In this document: positions 26,601 to 37,645 of the stretch, piece after piece
Position numbering within the stretch: position 1 is the stretch's first letter
Layout of the letters: the number at the start of each line of letters is the position of its first letter
From: Hypomesus transpacificus
Taxonomy: Eukaryota; Chordata; Actinopteri; Osmeriformes; Osmeridae
Assembly (NCBI RefSeq): GCF_021917145.1
Contig: NC_061068.1
Location: 10,238,975 to 10,302,974 of the forward strand
Length of the DNA stretch: 64,000 nucleotides
Reading direction: 5' to 3'
Program-made: the position numbers and the translations under genes
The notes under the pieces: generated by a model
Database searches by the model: none
Seen by the model: the letters and a program-made list of their open reading frames with translations, nothing else
Told to the model about the DNA's origin: nothing

Positions 26601-29600
26601 CCCCTTTTATTTGAGTGCAATAGGACAGATATTAAGCCTATACCAATTCGAACTAAAATCATAGAGCACCACCTAGCATGACGTCAAATTAAATTATTGA
26701 TTTCAGTCTAAATAAGCACGCGTTAAGACGCGTTAAGATGTGGCGTTAAGTCCACCAAGTTGAAATTGCTCCACGTTTTATAGCCTAAGAACACAGAGAT
26801 GGGTCTATATGTTTTTAAGATTTTGTATTATACCACATTATCAACCAACAACCTTTTGAACATAGCCTATGATATAGGCTATGTAGGCCTATGATTCCTC
26901 CTTTTCTGTCGATTTTCCGGTCGAGTTCGTTATCCCTATTTTTTATCTGTCAAAATATAAGAATTTAAGTTGACTTTGCATATTATTGTTGACGAATACC
27001 GCAATGACAACGACATGGCTAATTTGATGCAGTGTATGAGCAGAAGCAGTCCTGTCCGTATTTCTCTAAGCCTAATGAATGTAAAATGTGTTGCCTATTT
27101 TGTTTCAGATGTCCAACTCTGGATCTGTAAACTAGCTCTAGTATTCAATATGTTTTGTGCAAAGTAGCTATGCTAATTTTAGACAGGCCTACATAATGTT
27201 GCACAACGGATGTCCTCAAAAATAACCTCAAATGTGGTAGCCTAGGAACAATCGGTTGATGTGTTCGTCAGGTTAACGCAAACGTTCTCGGCTCTTTAAA
27301 GACATTGTGCTTTCAGACAACAAGACAGTAGGCCTATTCAATGTTTTTAGCCCCATGTTCTTGATTCTATCCAGGATTTGCTCGAACACAACAAGAAATA
27401 GGCTACCTTAAAAGACCAAGAACAATCCATAGCCCTGCTGCTTAAGCTAAACCCAGTAGGCCTATAGATTATTTTACGTAGGGATAGGCCTACCATAGGC
27501 CTATTGTGTACTGTTTAAAAGGTCCAACCCCAAACTTCCGAAAGTAAGCTCCACATTTTCATACATAAAACCTATAATAAGACGAATTTCTAAATCGGAT
27601 TGCGCACTCTGGAATATGAAATGAAAATGTCAAGTTTATTGCCTACTTAGGCTACATATCCCGTAGCCTAATATAGCCTATGTACTTATCAAGTATCAAT
27701 GACGTACAAATGGCAGTGAAAGTCCTCGACTGAATGTCAAGAAATGGCTTTAAGTGTGTGCGCATCTTCATTTCGTTGTGTCGTAGCCTGTAATGTTCTA
27801 GCCTCACAACATGTGCACACCGGTACGTTTATTGAGCTTTTTGACAGTCAGCAAACTCCTGATCAGCATGCGCATTGATGTACACCATTGTTATACATAC
27901 CAACCCTCTGCCGCAGGCCTGTGTTGCTTTATCAAATGTAACCCCTTACTGTCAATTAATTTCATTAATTTGTGCCTCACTGCTCCACATCTACATCATG
28001 TCGCTGTGGCTTGGTGCCTTTACCAGCAAACCCGATGAAACCATGGATTTTTGTTGACTCTTGAAACTGTTCACAGCTCATACAACCAAATGTAATTGCT
28101 TGGCGAACATCCAATTAAAATGATCTAGGCCATGGGGGGACAATAATATTGCTACGTAGCCTACGCTTAGACACATAGAGTTTGTTTTGGTTAGGCTTTA
28201 TGGAGAGCCATTGAACGTGACCGGGATAACAACAGTTGAGGTCTGATTTTAAGAATAGATTGTAGCTTATGAATGGATTAAGGTCTGCGTTTCTTGTAAC
28301 TTTAAGAAGGGAGGCGCTCATTCGTTTCAACAGACGCATGTCATAAAGCCCGCTCTACGACAGTGTTGTTTTCAAGCAGAGAATGGCAAATATTTACAAC
28401 ACTGAGCTCTCCTTCAAGTATTATGACGTAAAACTGTTGATGTTTTCAGGCACACTGTGTATCGAGAAAGATTATTTGAAATCCTTAACCAATGTTCAGG
28501 TCACACACAAACAATTGAATGCGTTGTTCCGCAAACTAAAAAGAATTTGGTGAAAAACAAAATTCACAGCATTTATTTGCAGCGGGAGCAGGCGTAAGCT
28601 CAGTCTTTGCTTAGGCCTACAATTCTTATAGTTGCACTGACAATTGTAGATTTTGTTTTTGTTGTTGCAGATACCATGTTGGTAGGCCTATCTTAGAGGC
28701 CTTGATTTGCTACACGGAATTGAGAGCCACTTAATGGTCATATACGCGACCGACAGTCCCAGGAAGAGGATACTATTTTTATGGCAGGCTATTTGTTTAT
28801 TAGTTCTACTGCTCTCCGGGTGCAGTTAATGTTTGTTGCCATTCAATCTAATATTTTCGTGAGAAAGTGTAGGATACTGTAGCAACATAGTAACAAGCAT
28901 TAGCCTATACATTAGCCATATCTGTAACACGCCTCATTGAAGTTCAACAGCTTTCTTGGTTGTATGAACTGACTATACAGTGAAGAAAGCCACATCTTAC
29001 TGGTGGTATTGGCTTTCTAACACAGCCTTTTAACAGCCTATATGAAGTAGTCTAATAGTAAGCCTGTATTTCTAATAGCATTGCATGAAGTAATGGCATC
29101 GCTGTTTATCACTGATTAAGAGAAGACTAAATGATTGTCTATCCTACAAAGGTTTCTTTCAGTTCAAGATGAGAAGAGTAGTTGGTTTACTGCAGCTATT
29201 CTGTGTTTTATGGTGGTTGCTTACAGAAATGTGGTGGTCAAATTCAAGTGCTGTGTCTGGGCAGCTGTCTGGTTTCTTTGTACTTGATGGTAGGGTTTGG
29301 GTTATCTTGCACCACAACCTTTTTATCTGTAGGAAATAAGGGCTGTTGAACTAGGCTAACTGACAAACATAAATAGGCCTACCACAAACGAAATTTGTGT
29401 TCAAGTTCATTTTAAACTATTGGAATCTACGCTGAAATCCATACAATTTTCACATCTACATATTTAACATAGGCCTACTTCACGTTTATGCACAAATGAT
29501 TGATTAGACGACGGGTATTTAGTCTACTCAACCAAAGACCAATCAGAATTGTCCAATTAATAAGTATCCATAAAATGTGATATTTTCTGGGGTTTAGCTA

Positions 29601-30719
29601 AAGAAAAAAAAAACAGGTTGGCATCAAGGCTATAGCTACAGAATAAACACATCGTCCCACGGATGCGATTTTACACAAAAACAAGAGGAATATAAGCTTT
29701 TTTATGATTATAAATGTTCGTTGAGGTATGGCCATGCACAGGGAACAATGACAAATGGCTTGACAAACCCCATTTATTAAAAAGAGTAAAGATCTACTTC
29801 AGACCATTTAACCTACTCATATACACCGAGTACAATGTTAGTTATTTTTTGTAAAGACTTTTTCAGAGTTTGTTTGCCAAATTCATTTCGCCCAGTCTAG
29901 TCAGTACAGTAGGTTGAAAAGTAAAGGCAAAAAATGGGTACACTGGACATAAAGATGACTAACTACACCCGCAAATGCGCGCTAACACGTATCTTTCTTT
30001 CCTGTATTTTTTCTTCAACTTTACCTCGTACATCCCCCTACTCCAATACCCTCACACCCCCACACACAGCAATTATGAAGTTAAGCAATGATTTTGCCAA
30101 TGTTTTCGTATTGTTGTGTTGACCTAGTGTTTCACGTCGTCAGACAATGCACTATTGTGAGGCTACTGGCAGTAGACCAATTAGGCTAGGTTCTTATTCT
30201 TATTCTTATTTATTCTATTGATTCTTCTGGACAAAACGAAATCATGATAATGACTGGCATATACACAAAACATCCCAACGCATGAGGATTGGCTTCAGAT
30301 TTCAGGATTAGCCTGAAATCAATAAATAAAACAGTTTTCATATGTCACTCAAACTAGAATTATGATAGCATATAACTATAAATTCGTTAATTTTCTAAAT
30401 TGAAAATCCAGGTGAAATGCCAATGTTATTAACTGGGGACGTGTTTTACTGCACTTTAGTTTAGTTTTTAGAAAAACTAAAGTAGACCTAGAAAACAAGA
30501 ATGTGACTTGTAAGCATCCTTACCTTTTTTAATTCATAGTATCTATAATTTAGCGTGTTATGACCTATAGATATTCAGATTTGGCTATAAAGGGTAAGAT
30601 ATCTGATATGGGTGCCCATACTGATGCGGTTTTTGAAAACCAATCGTTTGAACCTTCTATATCTTACCTAAGTGAACCACTCCTACGCATGTAAGTGTTC
30701 CAAATTGATATATGACAAT

Positions 30720-30846
30720 ATCTACTTTCGATCACGTGTCTTGGGGCGACTTAGACGGATAGCGCGTCATCTCGCCTTTCTAAATTTTCTCCTTCTGCAG
30801 TTCGAATCCTAAACATCTATCTTGGTGCAAGAGAAGGGGAACTACG
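30720..30846 (+). promoter_or_regulatory. hoxc11a proximal promoter / 5' UTR
   Basis: Immediately upstream of the hoxc11a ATG. It includes a CACGTG E-box (gatcacgtgtc at about 30732-30742) and a GC-richer stretch, gcgcgtcatctcgcc. Called from position and motif only. Confidence 0.45.
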
Positions 30847-31537
30847 ATGTTTAACTCGGTAAATCTGGGCAACTTTTGCTCACAGACGCGAAAAGACAGG
30901 ACTTCCGAGTTCGGGGACAGAGCGAGCTGCGCGTCTAACCTATACCTCCCAAGCTGCACCTACTACGTCCCCGAATTTTCTGCTGTCTCCTCGTTTTTGC
31001 CACAGGCACAGTCACGGCAAATAACCTATCCTTACTCAACAAACCTCTCACAAGTGCAACCGGTACGGGACGTTTCCTACGGTTTGGACCCTTCAAGTAA
31101 GTGGCACCACAGAGGGAACTATGCGCCCTGCTACTCAGGGGAGGAATTGGTACACAGAGACTGCCTTCCGCCATCGTCCACCATGACAGAAATGCTGATG
31201 AAAAACGAGAGTGTGTACAGCCATCACCATCACCCTGGCTCCAACCACCCTTCCACTGGCTTCTACTCGGGTGTTGGAAAAAACAATGTTCTTCCACAAG
31301 GCTTTGACCGCTTTTTCGAAAGCACACACTGTGGAGCGGAAAATAGCTCACCAGAGAACTGTGCCCCGAAGGGCGACTCCAGTAAGCTCGATTCGGCGTC
31401 CCAGGCGCCTGCCGCCCTCCCCAGCGCCGCAGATCAGGAGAAAGACCCAGAGGATGAGGAAGAAAACACAAATTCTGGTTCTTGTGCTTCCTCATCGGGT
31501 ACGAAGGAGGACAACGCCAGCAAAACCAACCACTCGA
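30847..31537 (+). CDS. hoxc11a: Hoxc11a, exon 1 (N-terminal region)
   Basis: N-terminal exon of the Hoxc11 homeodomain transcription factor, which acts in the posterior trunk, tail and appendages of vertebrates. It starts [20 protein letters not shown] and continues with the Hox11 hallmark [16 protein letters not shown] His-rich run ([12 protein letters not shown]) and an acidic stretch ([11 protein letters not shown]) precede a Ser-rich end. Exon 1 gives 230 residues plus one base. The donor is ctcga|gtaggt, chosen because it joins in phase 1 with the acceptor to give [17 protein letters not shown]; the nearby ag|gtatcg would shift the frame. Full length is 307 residues, normal for Hoxc11. 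Confidence 0.95.
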
Positions 31538-32670
31538 GTAGGTATCGAAGCTGTAAATGGGGAAAAGGTTAAGGGACTAGCCCGGTGTTTTGTCGGTCAG
31601 ATTTTATGTGGAGTTTTATAAGCATTCAAAGGATTTTATTATAACCTACAAAGCTCTTTCTTCCAACAAGAAGAATTTTTACGATGGGAAAAGACTTTGA
31701 AAAAACGATATGTTACACTCAAGCGCAGCTATTCCAGTCTGTGAAAGTTTAAGAGCGCGCTATTGTGACAAATGCTAACTTTGATCATGAACTTGCTCTG
31801 TTTTAAGGGATGTTTCGTCAGCCTGTCAAGTGTAAAAAGCAATTGGGCAGAACACTGCTTTTGGGCGTATGTGATTTAAGTAGTCTCTGCATCCTGCATG
31901 GGTGAGCATTGGGTGAACGCTGATTTGGACGATCAGATCATTGTTATAAAAAAATATTTAGTGTTTTAAAAAGCATTCTGCTCAAAATGCACATGGACAC
32001 TCCAAAAAGTACACTGGTTTGGAGGTTTGCAATTCAAAAATTGTATTAGAAATGTGATGAATATGAAATAAAGAGTTAGGCTTTTGGCTACTTCTATCTA
32101 ATCAACAACTATCAAAATTAGGCTATTCTTCTTTAGGTTAATTCATGGTATATAGCCTGCGGTAATTGCACGCAGCCTACCGAACACTGATAACCTACAG
32201 AAACTATTATCTCCCTGCGCTAAGCAGGCCCAAGCGCTCTTAAAGGTGTTTGTTGATTCATATTTGTGTCACCTAATCAGTATAAAATCTTTCACGGGTT
32301 AGTTAGCTACAATCATAACATTAGATGAATACTGTAACATCAAGTTACATAATATAGTCGTAATTCCTATGTTAATGTGTTTCTAGATGGGGCTGTAAGC
32401 AGTCAATATCTCCTAGAGATAAGTGAAAAAAGGTTTGCAATAAGATGCTATTTATTTACGACGACAAAAAACGTAATGTGCTGATGTTACTGCGTGTTAA
32501 AAACATGTTGTAGACAACACCATCCCAATCATTTCATGAATTGTTTTGAATTCTTACACGTTGATCACGTTGGCCCAGTATACGTTAGGGTTTGCTTGTG
32601 AAATACAATTTGATCATAATTCAGTCTCAATTCAATCATAATTCTCTGGTTTTTCCACTATCACCCTAAG
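31538..32670 (+). other. hoxc11a intron
   Basis: Phase-1 intron of 1133 bp, donor gtaggt and acceptor caccctaag. It is AT-rich with no recognisable gene or repeat insertion. The intron-side open frame that reads out of exon 1 ([10 protein letters not shown]) is not coding. Confidence 0.8.
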
Positions 32671-32903
32671 GTACTCCACGTACAAGAAAGAAGAGATGTC
32701 CATACACGAAGTTCCAGATTCGAGAATTGGAAAGAGAGTTCTTCTTTAATGTTTATATCAACAAAGAGAAACGGCTTCAGCTCTCCAGAATGCTAAACCT
32801 AACTGATCGTCAGGTCAAGATATGGTTCCAGAATCGCCGAATGAAAGAAAAGAAGTTAAGCCGAGATCGCCTGCAATACTTTTCTGGCAATCCTTTACTG
32901 TGA
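32671..32903 (+). CDS. hoxc11a: Hoxc11a, exon 2 (homeodomain)
   Basis: This exon is too short for a long open frame but clear by homology. It completes the Ser codon and reads [20 protein letters not shown], then [20 protein letters not shown]. The recognition helix is [16 protein letters not shown]. The homeodomain is residues 235-294, with Trp48, Phe49, Asn51 and Arg53 intact. The C-terminus [13 protein letters not shown] is the Hox11 signature, followed by TGA at 32901-32903. The gene is intact. Confidence 0.97.
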
Positions 32904-33402
32904 GTTATGGACTTAATAATAATCTCAACTGCCACACACAATACATTGATTGCTTTGGAGGACAAGGCAAAAGAAGATCGACTTCTGAAAGAGGGTTATA
33001 GGCAGAAACGATGGACGCTGGGATGATAATCAAATATGAATAAGGTTATTTTGGTAATCATTTCTTTGAACAATTAAGACAACAAAATACAAGACACCAG
33101 AGAACGATATGCTGAGACATTTGAGGTAACATAGTTTATGTCTTGTCTGTAGGCTACAGGCAATGTATTCCTTCAAAGATTTGCAGCCTATAAATATGGC
33201 AACACCAGTTTTGCCATTTTGGCAAAAATGATCGCTGACGATGTGTTTAAGCCTACTCGTCCATTTCTTCATAATTTACTATAACGTGCAATTCAATTGA
33301 AACTCTCTCTCTAGCCATTTCACAATTATAGGCATAGGCCTACTGACTTTGCGGATAGGTTTGTCTACAAAATGAGCCGACTTGAGGACAACTAGCGTAT
33401 AG

Positions 33403-33435
33403 TATGACGAGTCTATAGACTATAGACTCGTCATA
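33403..33435. repeat. 33-bp palindrome downstream of hoxc11a
   Basis: Arm tatgacgagtctatag (33403-33418) is followed, after one base, by its exact reverse complement (33420-33435). It can extrude as a cruciform or fold in RNA. No transposon ends are recognisable around it. Confidence 0.85.
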
Positions 33436-34984
33436 TAGCCTATAGGCTACACAGATGTATTATCCTACCCAGAAGACATTTTAAGATTGAATAGTCTGTA
33501 TTGATTGTATAAAAGCGATGCATTTAATTTCCTTGTCCATTTATCCCTTGTCTATTTTAGCAAGCTCCTAAAACTAAGTTAAATCTTAGGACCTCATGGT
33601 TTATTAGAATGGGATTTTAAGTTCCTTGCTTGCCGTTCACGTTATGAGATTACGTCAAATATAGCATATGCATCGAGTAAAAAGAATGTAACATGAAAAT
33701 AAACGAATATGGATTCTAAAATAAAGAGAGAGTTTGGAGAGTTTTCGTTCTATATTCAGGACCATAATTTCATCATCATGCACGGAGCAGCTTGTTTTAC
33801 ATTCATACCAACAATTCTTATTTGGGGTTACATCTACAAACAGTTATGCCAAAGGAGACCCTTGCCGTCACAGCCTTTTATCAATAATACTCCACATAAT
33901 AATAATGTAATATCTTACATGCCCTTTAAGAGTTCACATAGACCATGAGTGAAGCATACAGGACTGAGCTCGGTGAGATAATCTGTGTCCACAAATCAAT
34001 AAAATAAAGATAGGCGTAGGTTTATAGCCCACTGTCAATCATCACATTTGATATAATTCTTGCAAGATTGTTACAAGTAGGCTGGGGTACAATTTGTCAA
34101 GAAATATGTGCACATTTTTTAAGTGAAAACATTTTCGATTTTCGTCCGAGTATGAACGGCTAAATGTAGCCTAAATGAAAAGGAGTGGCTATAGAACAAG
34201 AATGTGCAGAGCATTTTTAACGCTACCTATGCAAAAGGAATTTGTCATGAGAGATAGAGCTAGGTTAAAAGCTGAACATATCCAAAACTAGTCCAGTCTA
34301 GACACTGCCATCAAGACTGAGGCACTAAACACCCCTTTATTGCTCCGTCTGCCCAGTTAAGTGAGACTCCTTCCGCTCTAAATGTTTAAGATTGCTAACG
34401 ATGTCTATGGACGCAAAAACCGGACAGGCTACCGCAATTTAAACACTTTACGTAGATACACAATTCTCATGTGAATACACTTCCATCAAAAATTGACATA
34501 GCACACAGTTCCCCATTTTTTTACCAAAATAGGTCTACGTTCCAGTCTTTGGTTGATGTGTTGATTTGGCTGTATGGGCACACAGTCTGGACATCATGCG
34601 ATGAGGCAAAAGTTAAATATTTAATTTGCAAGACAGCAAAACAAGTTTTGTCTTTGAACTTCTCTGAAGTCAAGGCCATCACCTTTAACCTTACGCAATA
34701 AAGTTTAATCAGAAATGTGTTGCCCCCACGGAAATGTGGCTTGGCCTACCAACTGGTAAATGAGTGGACTTCGCTAGTGCAGCATTTACCTTTCTCATGT
34801 AAAAGTAATGCAGTATTTCTATATATTGGTTAATGGTGGTAGTTTTGCTAAACGACTGTCGTCAAGATTTCAAAAGATTAGAACTATTTTGCAGCCTTGA
34901 CTAAGCACAATAATCTGCGAGTAGCAATGCGGTTTTTTAAATGTACATACATGTGAAAATTATGTTTTCACTATATATTCACTA

Positions 34985-35125
34985 TGCTCGATTCCCGGCC
35001 GTGCCAAATGACGTTGTGTCCTTGGGCAAGGCACTTCACCCTACTTGCCTCGGGGGGAATGTCCCTGTCCTTTCTGTAAATCGCTCTGGAAAAGAGCGTC
35101 TGCTAAATGATAAAATTTAAATGTA
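34985..35125 (+). mobile_element. tRNA-derived SINE, 5'-truncated copy
   Basis: It starts inside the B box (tcgattcccggccgtgccaa) and continues through the shared body, ccttgggcaaggcacttcac, to the tail ctggaaaagagcgtctgcta and ttaaatgta. It is in the opposite orientation to the copies at 22.6, 46.3 and 58.0 kb. The 5' truncation is typical of target-primed reverse transcription. Confidence 0.8.
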
Positions 35126-35439
35126 GGCTATATGCTCCTTCTATCTCTATCTTATTTTGTTTTTCACATGACAATTTTTGCAATTTTCAGACAAAACTGC
35201 ATGGATTGCAACAAGACGTCTTTCAGCCTTCTATTATACAATGTTCCTTGAATGCGTTAACAAAAATAACAAAATTGCGTGTGAAACTTCAGAAACACAT
35301 CTTAAATGTCAATAGATTTCGCTACACTCCTTTTTCAGACATTTAAATAAGAAGTCGGCTATTGACATGTAATATTATTCCTTCCATTTAACTTATATAT
35401 TAGTGATGAAATCTTGAGAAGAGAAGTTAATGTGGGGAT

Positions 35440-35716
35440 TTGATCAGTGTTGAGATCAAGACTCTCACACTACCACTCCCCGCCGGGAGACCTTGGACCT
35501 GGACTGCAGGCTGTTCCACAACTCTGGGACCCTCTCACGGTATCAGATATCGTGCACCTCTTGCTCCCTCCTTTTCCCCATTTGGCGTTGGGTCTGGACC
35601 AAAGGTATCTGGTGCAGGAGACGATGCTTTGTCTCGTGGTGTCAAACGTTATTCAAATGTGTGAATTGGACAATATTGGCGTATGTAATCGAGACATACA
35701 AAGGAAACTGATGTGA
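35440..35716 (+). other. Isolated coding-like GC-rich island, identity unknown
   Basis: A sharp rise in GC relative to the AT-rich surroundings, with two overlapping open frames of 74 and 89 codons. The frame at 35447-35716 contains LQAVPQLWDPLTVSDIVHLL, a regular hydrophobic, protein-like pattern, and ends RDIQRKLM. I do not recognise the family and it is not Hox-like. It could be a decayed exon, part of a retrotransposed gene or transposon, or chance. The function is unknown. Confidence 0.3.
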
Positions 35717-36564
35717 TCAGGTAGGATTCGTAGATGACAGCCTACAATATATATTTATGATTATATTGGGGCTAACAAAATCATTCTGTGCTTTGTAATG
35801 GTCTGGAGTTACGAAAGGGTTGATATTTTGGCTTCCAGACGCTTCTGCGTCAGACAGTAGTCTAAACTGAATAATAATCCATCGATGTGGATTCCAAATT
35901 ACGCATTGGTCTAACTAATACTGAAGGATCTAATTTACAGTCTTGAAAGTGGGCTAGGCATATTGTTACATATTGAACATGTGGACAATACGTTTTAGAG
36001 GCCTATAATGTCCGTCTGTAAGTCTAACATGTTTTACCATAAATTAAGTTGATTTGGTACAGTGAAACAGATACGTATAGGCCCATGTGTTTCTGTGAGT
36101 GCCAGTGTTATGGACATTGCACGACAAGTGTTTAAACCACAGTCCAGTCTCTGATGTATATAATGTTTTTAAGACAGTAAGTTGAATACCTTTAAATATC
36201 TTATACCCCACCGGGCAGCATTATTATTAGGTTTAACACTGCAATGTGTCCAATAAAATGTATCTGACTTCGTTGATTGATAAGTGGCTACTAGCCTAAC
36301 TGAAAATACATCATACGGTTACAGTATAGTCATTTCCTATCAATCAGTACTCAAGCATGTAGCCTATAAGGGACGTCGTTTAAAATATAGCCTAGGTAGC
36401 ATATAAGTGGACATTTGGAGCATGTCCACCAATAGCGTGAGGATAGAAGTAGGGCCTAGCCTATGGAGCGTGGAACGAAAACCAAATGAGGCTATACAAT
36501 GACAGTAGGCTATATTCCTCTCGATCGGCCCACTTCTAAAAAGCTTAATGTTTATATTGATATT

Positions 36565-36708
36565 GGCCGGGTTTCCCAGATTCGTTAAGAAGCTCTTAAC
36601 GCTAAGATCTTCTTCAGAACGTTCTAAGAGCGTTCTAGAGCGCCCTTAGAAAGTTCTTAAGACGCTCTTGGCGTTAAGAACTTCTTAACGAATCTGGGAA
36701 ACCCGGCC
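36565..36708. mobile_element. Palindromic MITE, copy 1
   Basis: A 144-bp element whose two halves are nearly reverse complements. The termini are ggccgggtttcccagattcg and its complement, continuing as gttaagaa. It is flanked by a possible 3-bp duplication (att/att). With copy 2 at 54478-54608 it defines a foldback family. The 3-bp duplication suggests PIF/Harbinger mobilisation; this is inference. Confidence 0.8.
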
Positions 36709-36792
36709 ATTATTGTTTATATTTATATATGAGGAATAATCAATGACATGTCCCAAAGGGTGATGATATTACCAAAACATGTTCGTCTGTTA

Positions 36793-36838
36793 TTTTGTCA
36801 TTTAAATCGTACAAGGCATGTTTTGTCATTTAAATCGT
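36793..36838. repeat. Short tandem direct repeat
   Basis: The 18-mer ttttgtcatttaaatcgt occurs at 36793-36810 and again at 36821-36838, a 28-bp period. It lies between the MITE and the presumed old hoxc10a promoter. Confidence 0.7.
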
Positions 36839-37439
36839 CTGAGGAACGTTATATCCAGTTTGAATGAAATAACAAAAGGTTTTAGTGAAACCACATTTGT
36901 CTATTATCAGTACGAATAATTATGTAAATTAGGCTACTGTAGTGGGTTCTACTCTAACAAGACATTGAAATATACCATTTCATTATTTAATTATAGGCTG
37001 TTTATAGGCTAATAGTTATGATTCAAATGGAAAATATGGCTGCTGGTCAACGAAGTCAATTCAAAACTAATTAAATACAAAATATTAAATATTTAAAATA
37101 ATCTATATCTCTTAATACCTTTTTGAGTCTAACGGCTTCAGTAGCCTATGATATGCGTCCTAATTTTAATTGTACAATATCTAGGAGAAGATTATTACAT
37201 TTTATAATAGCCGTCTATTATCATGTTATCATGTTAACTTCAGCCTAAAGGCTAAGTAGGTTTGCATTGTAAACGTTTGACTGGACAAACGGTTTAGGCA
37301 GTCAGACAAAGTATAAGCCTACTTTTAGTCCATGGAAAACGATGGACGTGTTCTGTTAGATAGTCACTACAAAACAAGGAAATACCACAATCAATAGGCA
37401 AACCATTGTCTGCTTCCCTTTTTGCATTTTTTGTGTATT

Positions 37440-37645
37440 CACAGCTGGTTTTCACAAGATGGCTGTTGTTGCGATGTTATTCCTGCTAGATGGCGTCCCT
37501 CACCATGATATTGCCAAAACTTGACCTCATTGTCGTCACTAAGTCTGGTGCGCCAAGGCCACATTCAATCTCCGATTGGTCTCAAAGTCACGTGGTATGG
37601 TTCTTGCTCCATTGAGTTGGTGTTTTGTGGTCCACCCCCGTCTCA
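37440..37645 (+). promoter_or_regulatory. Orphan Hox-promoter-like patch, probably former hoxc10a promoter
   Basis: A GC-richer island in AT-rich spacer, with an inverted CCAAT box (gattgg at 37574-37579) 10 bp before an E-box (cacgtgg at 37589-37595). The intact hoxc9a promoter carries the same pair, CACGTGG and CCAAT, in a different order. No gene follows directly. The decayed Hox10-like homeobox lies about 1.9 kb downstream, a normal distance from promoter to second exon. I infer that this is the remaining hoxc10a promoter, or an element that regulates neighbouring genes; exon 1 itself is not recognisable. Confidence 0.4.

Larger units (their letters stand above)
20217..30719. other. hoxc12a-hoxc11a spacer
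   Basis: About 10.5 kb without a recognisable gene. It holds a truncated tRNA-derived SINE on the - strand (22624-22733), a SINE tail on the + strand (23571-23639), a small GTGCAC palindrome near 21187-21205 and otherwise AT-rich sequence. The mammalian HOTAIR locus occupies the equivalent interval, but I see nothing here that supports a homologue. Confidence 0.6.
32904..36564. other. hoxc11a 3' side of the c11a-c9a spacer
   Basis: It holds the hoxc11a 3' UTR, a 33-bp near-perfect palindrome (33403-33435), a + strand SINE tail copy (34985-35125) and an isolated GC-rich coding-like island of unknown identity (35440-35716). No Hox exon is present. Confidence 0.6.

Noticed and set aside
20217..30719. 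A HOTAIR-like lncRNA between hoxc12a and hoxc11a
   Set aside because: HOTAIR lies here in mammals, but nothing in the sequence supports a homologue and it is not established in teleosts.
30935..31495. 186-codon open frame on the - strand
   Set aside because: It lies antisense within hoxc11a exon 1, whose + strand frame is clearly conserved; the reverse frame is a by-product of codon composition.
31211..31621. 136-codon open frame on the + strand, Arg/Thr/Pro rich
   Set aside because: Out-of-frame shadow of hoxc11a exon 1 running into its intron, with no domain.
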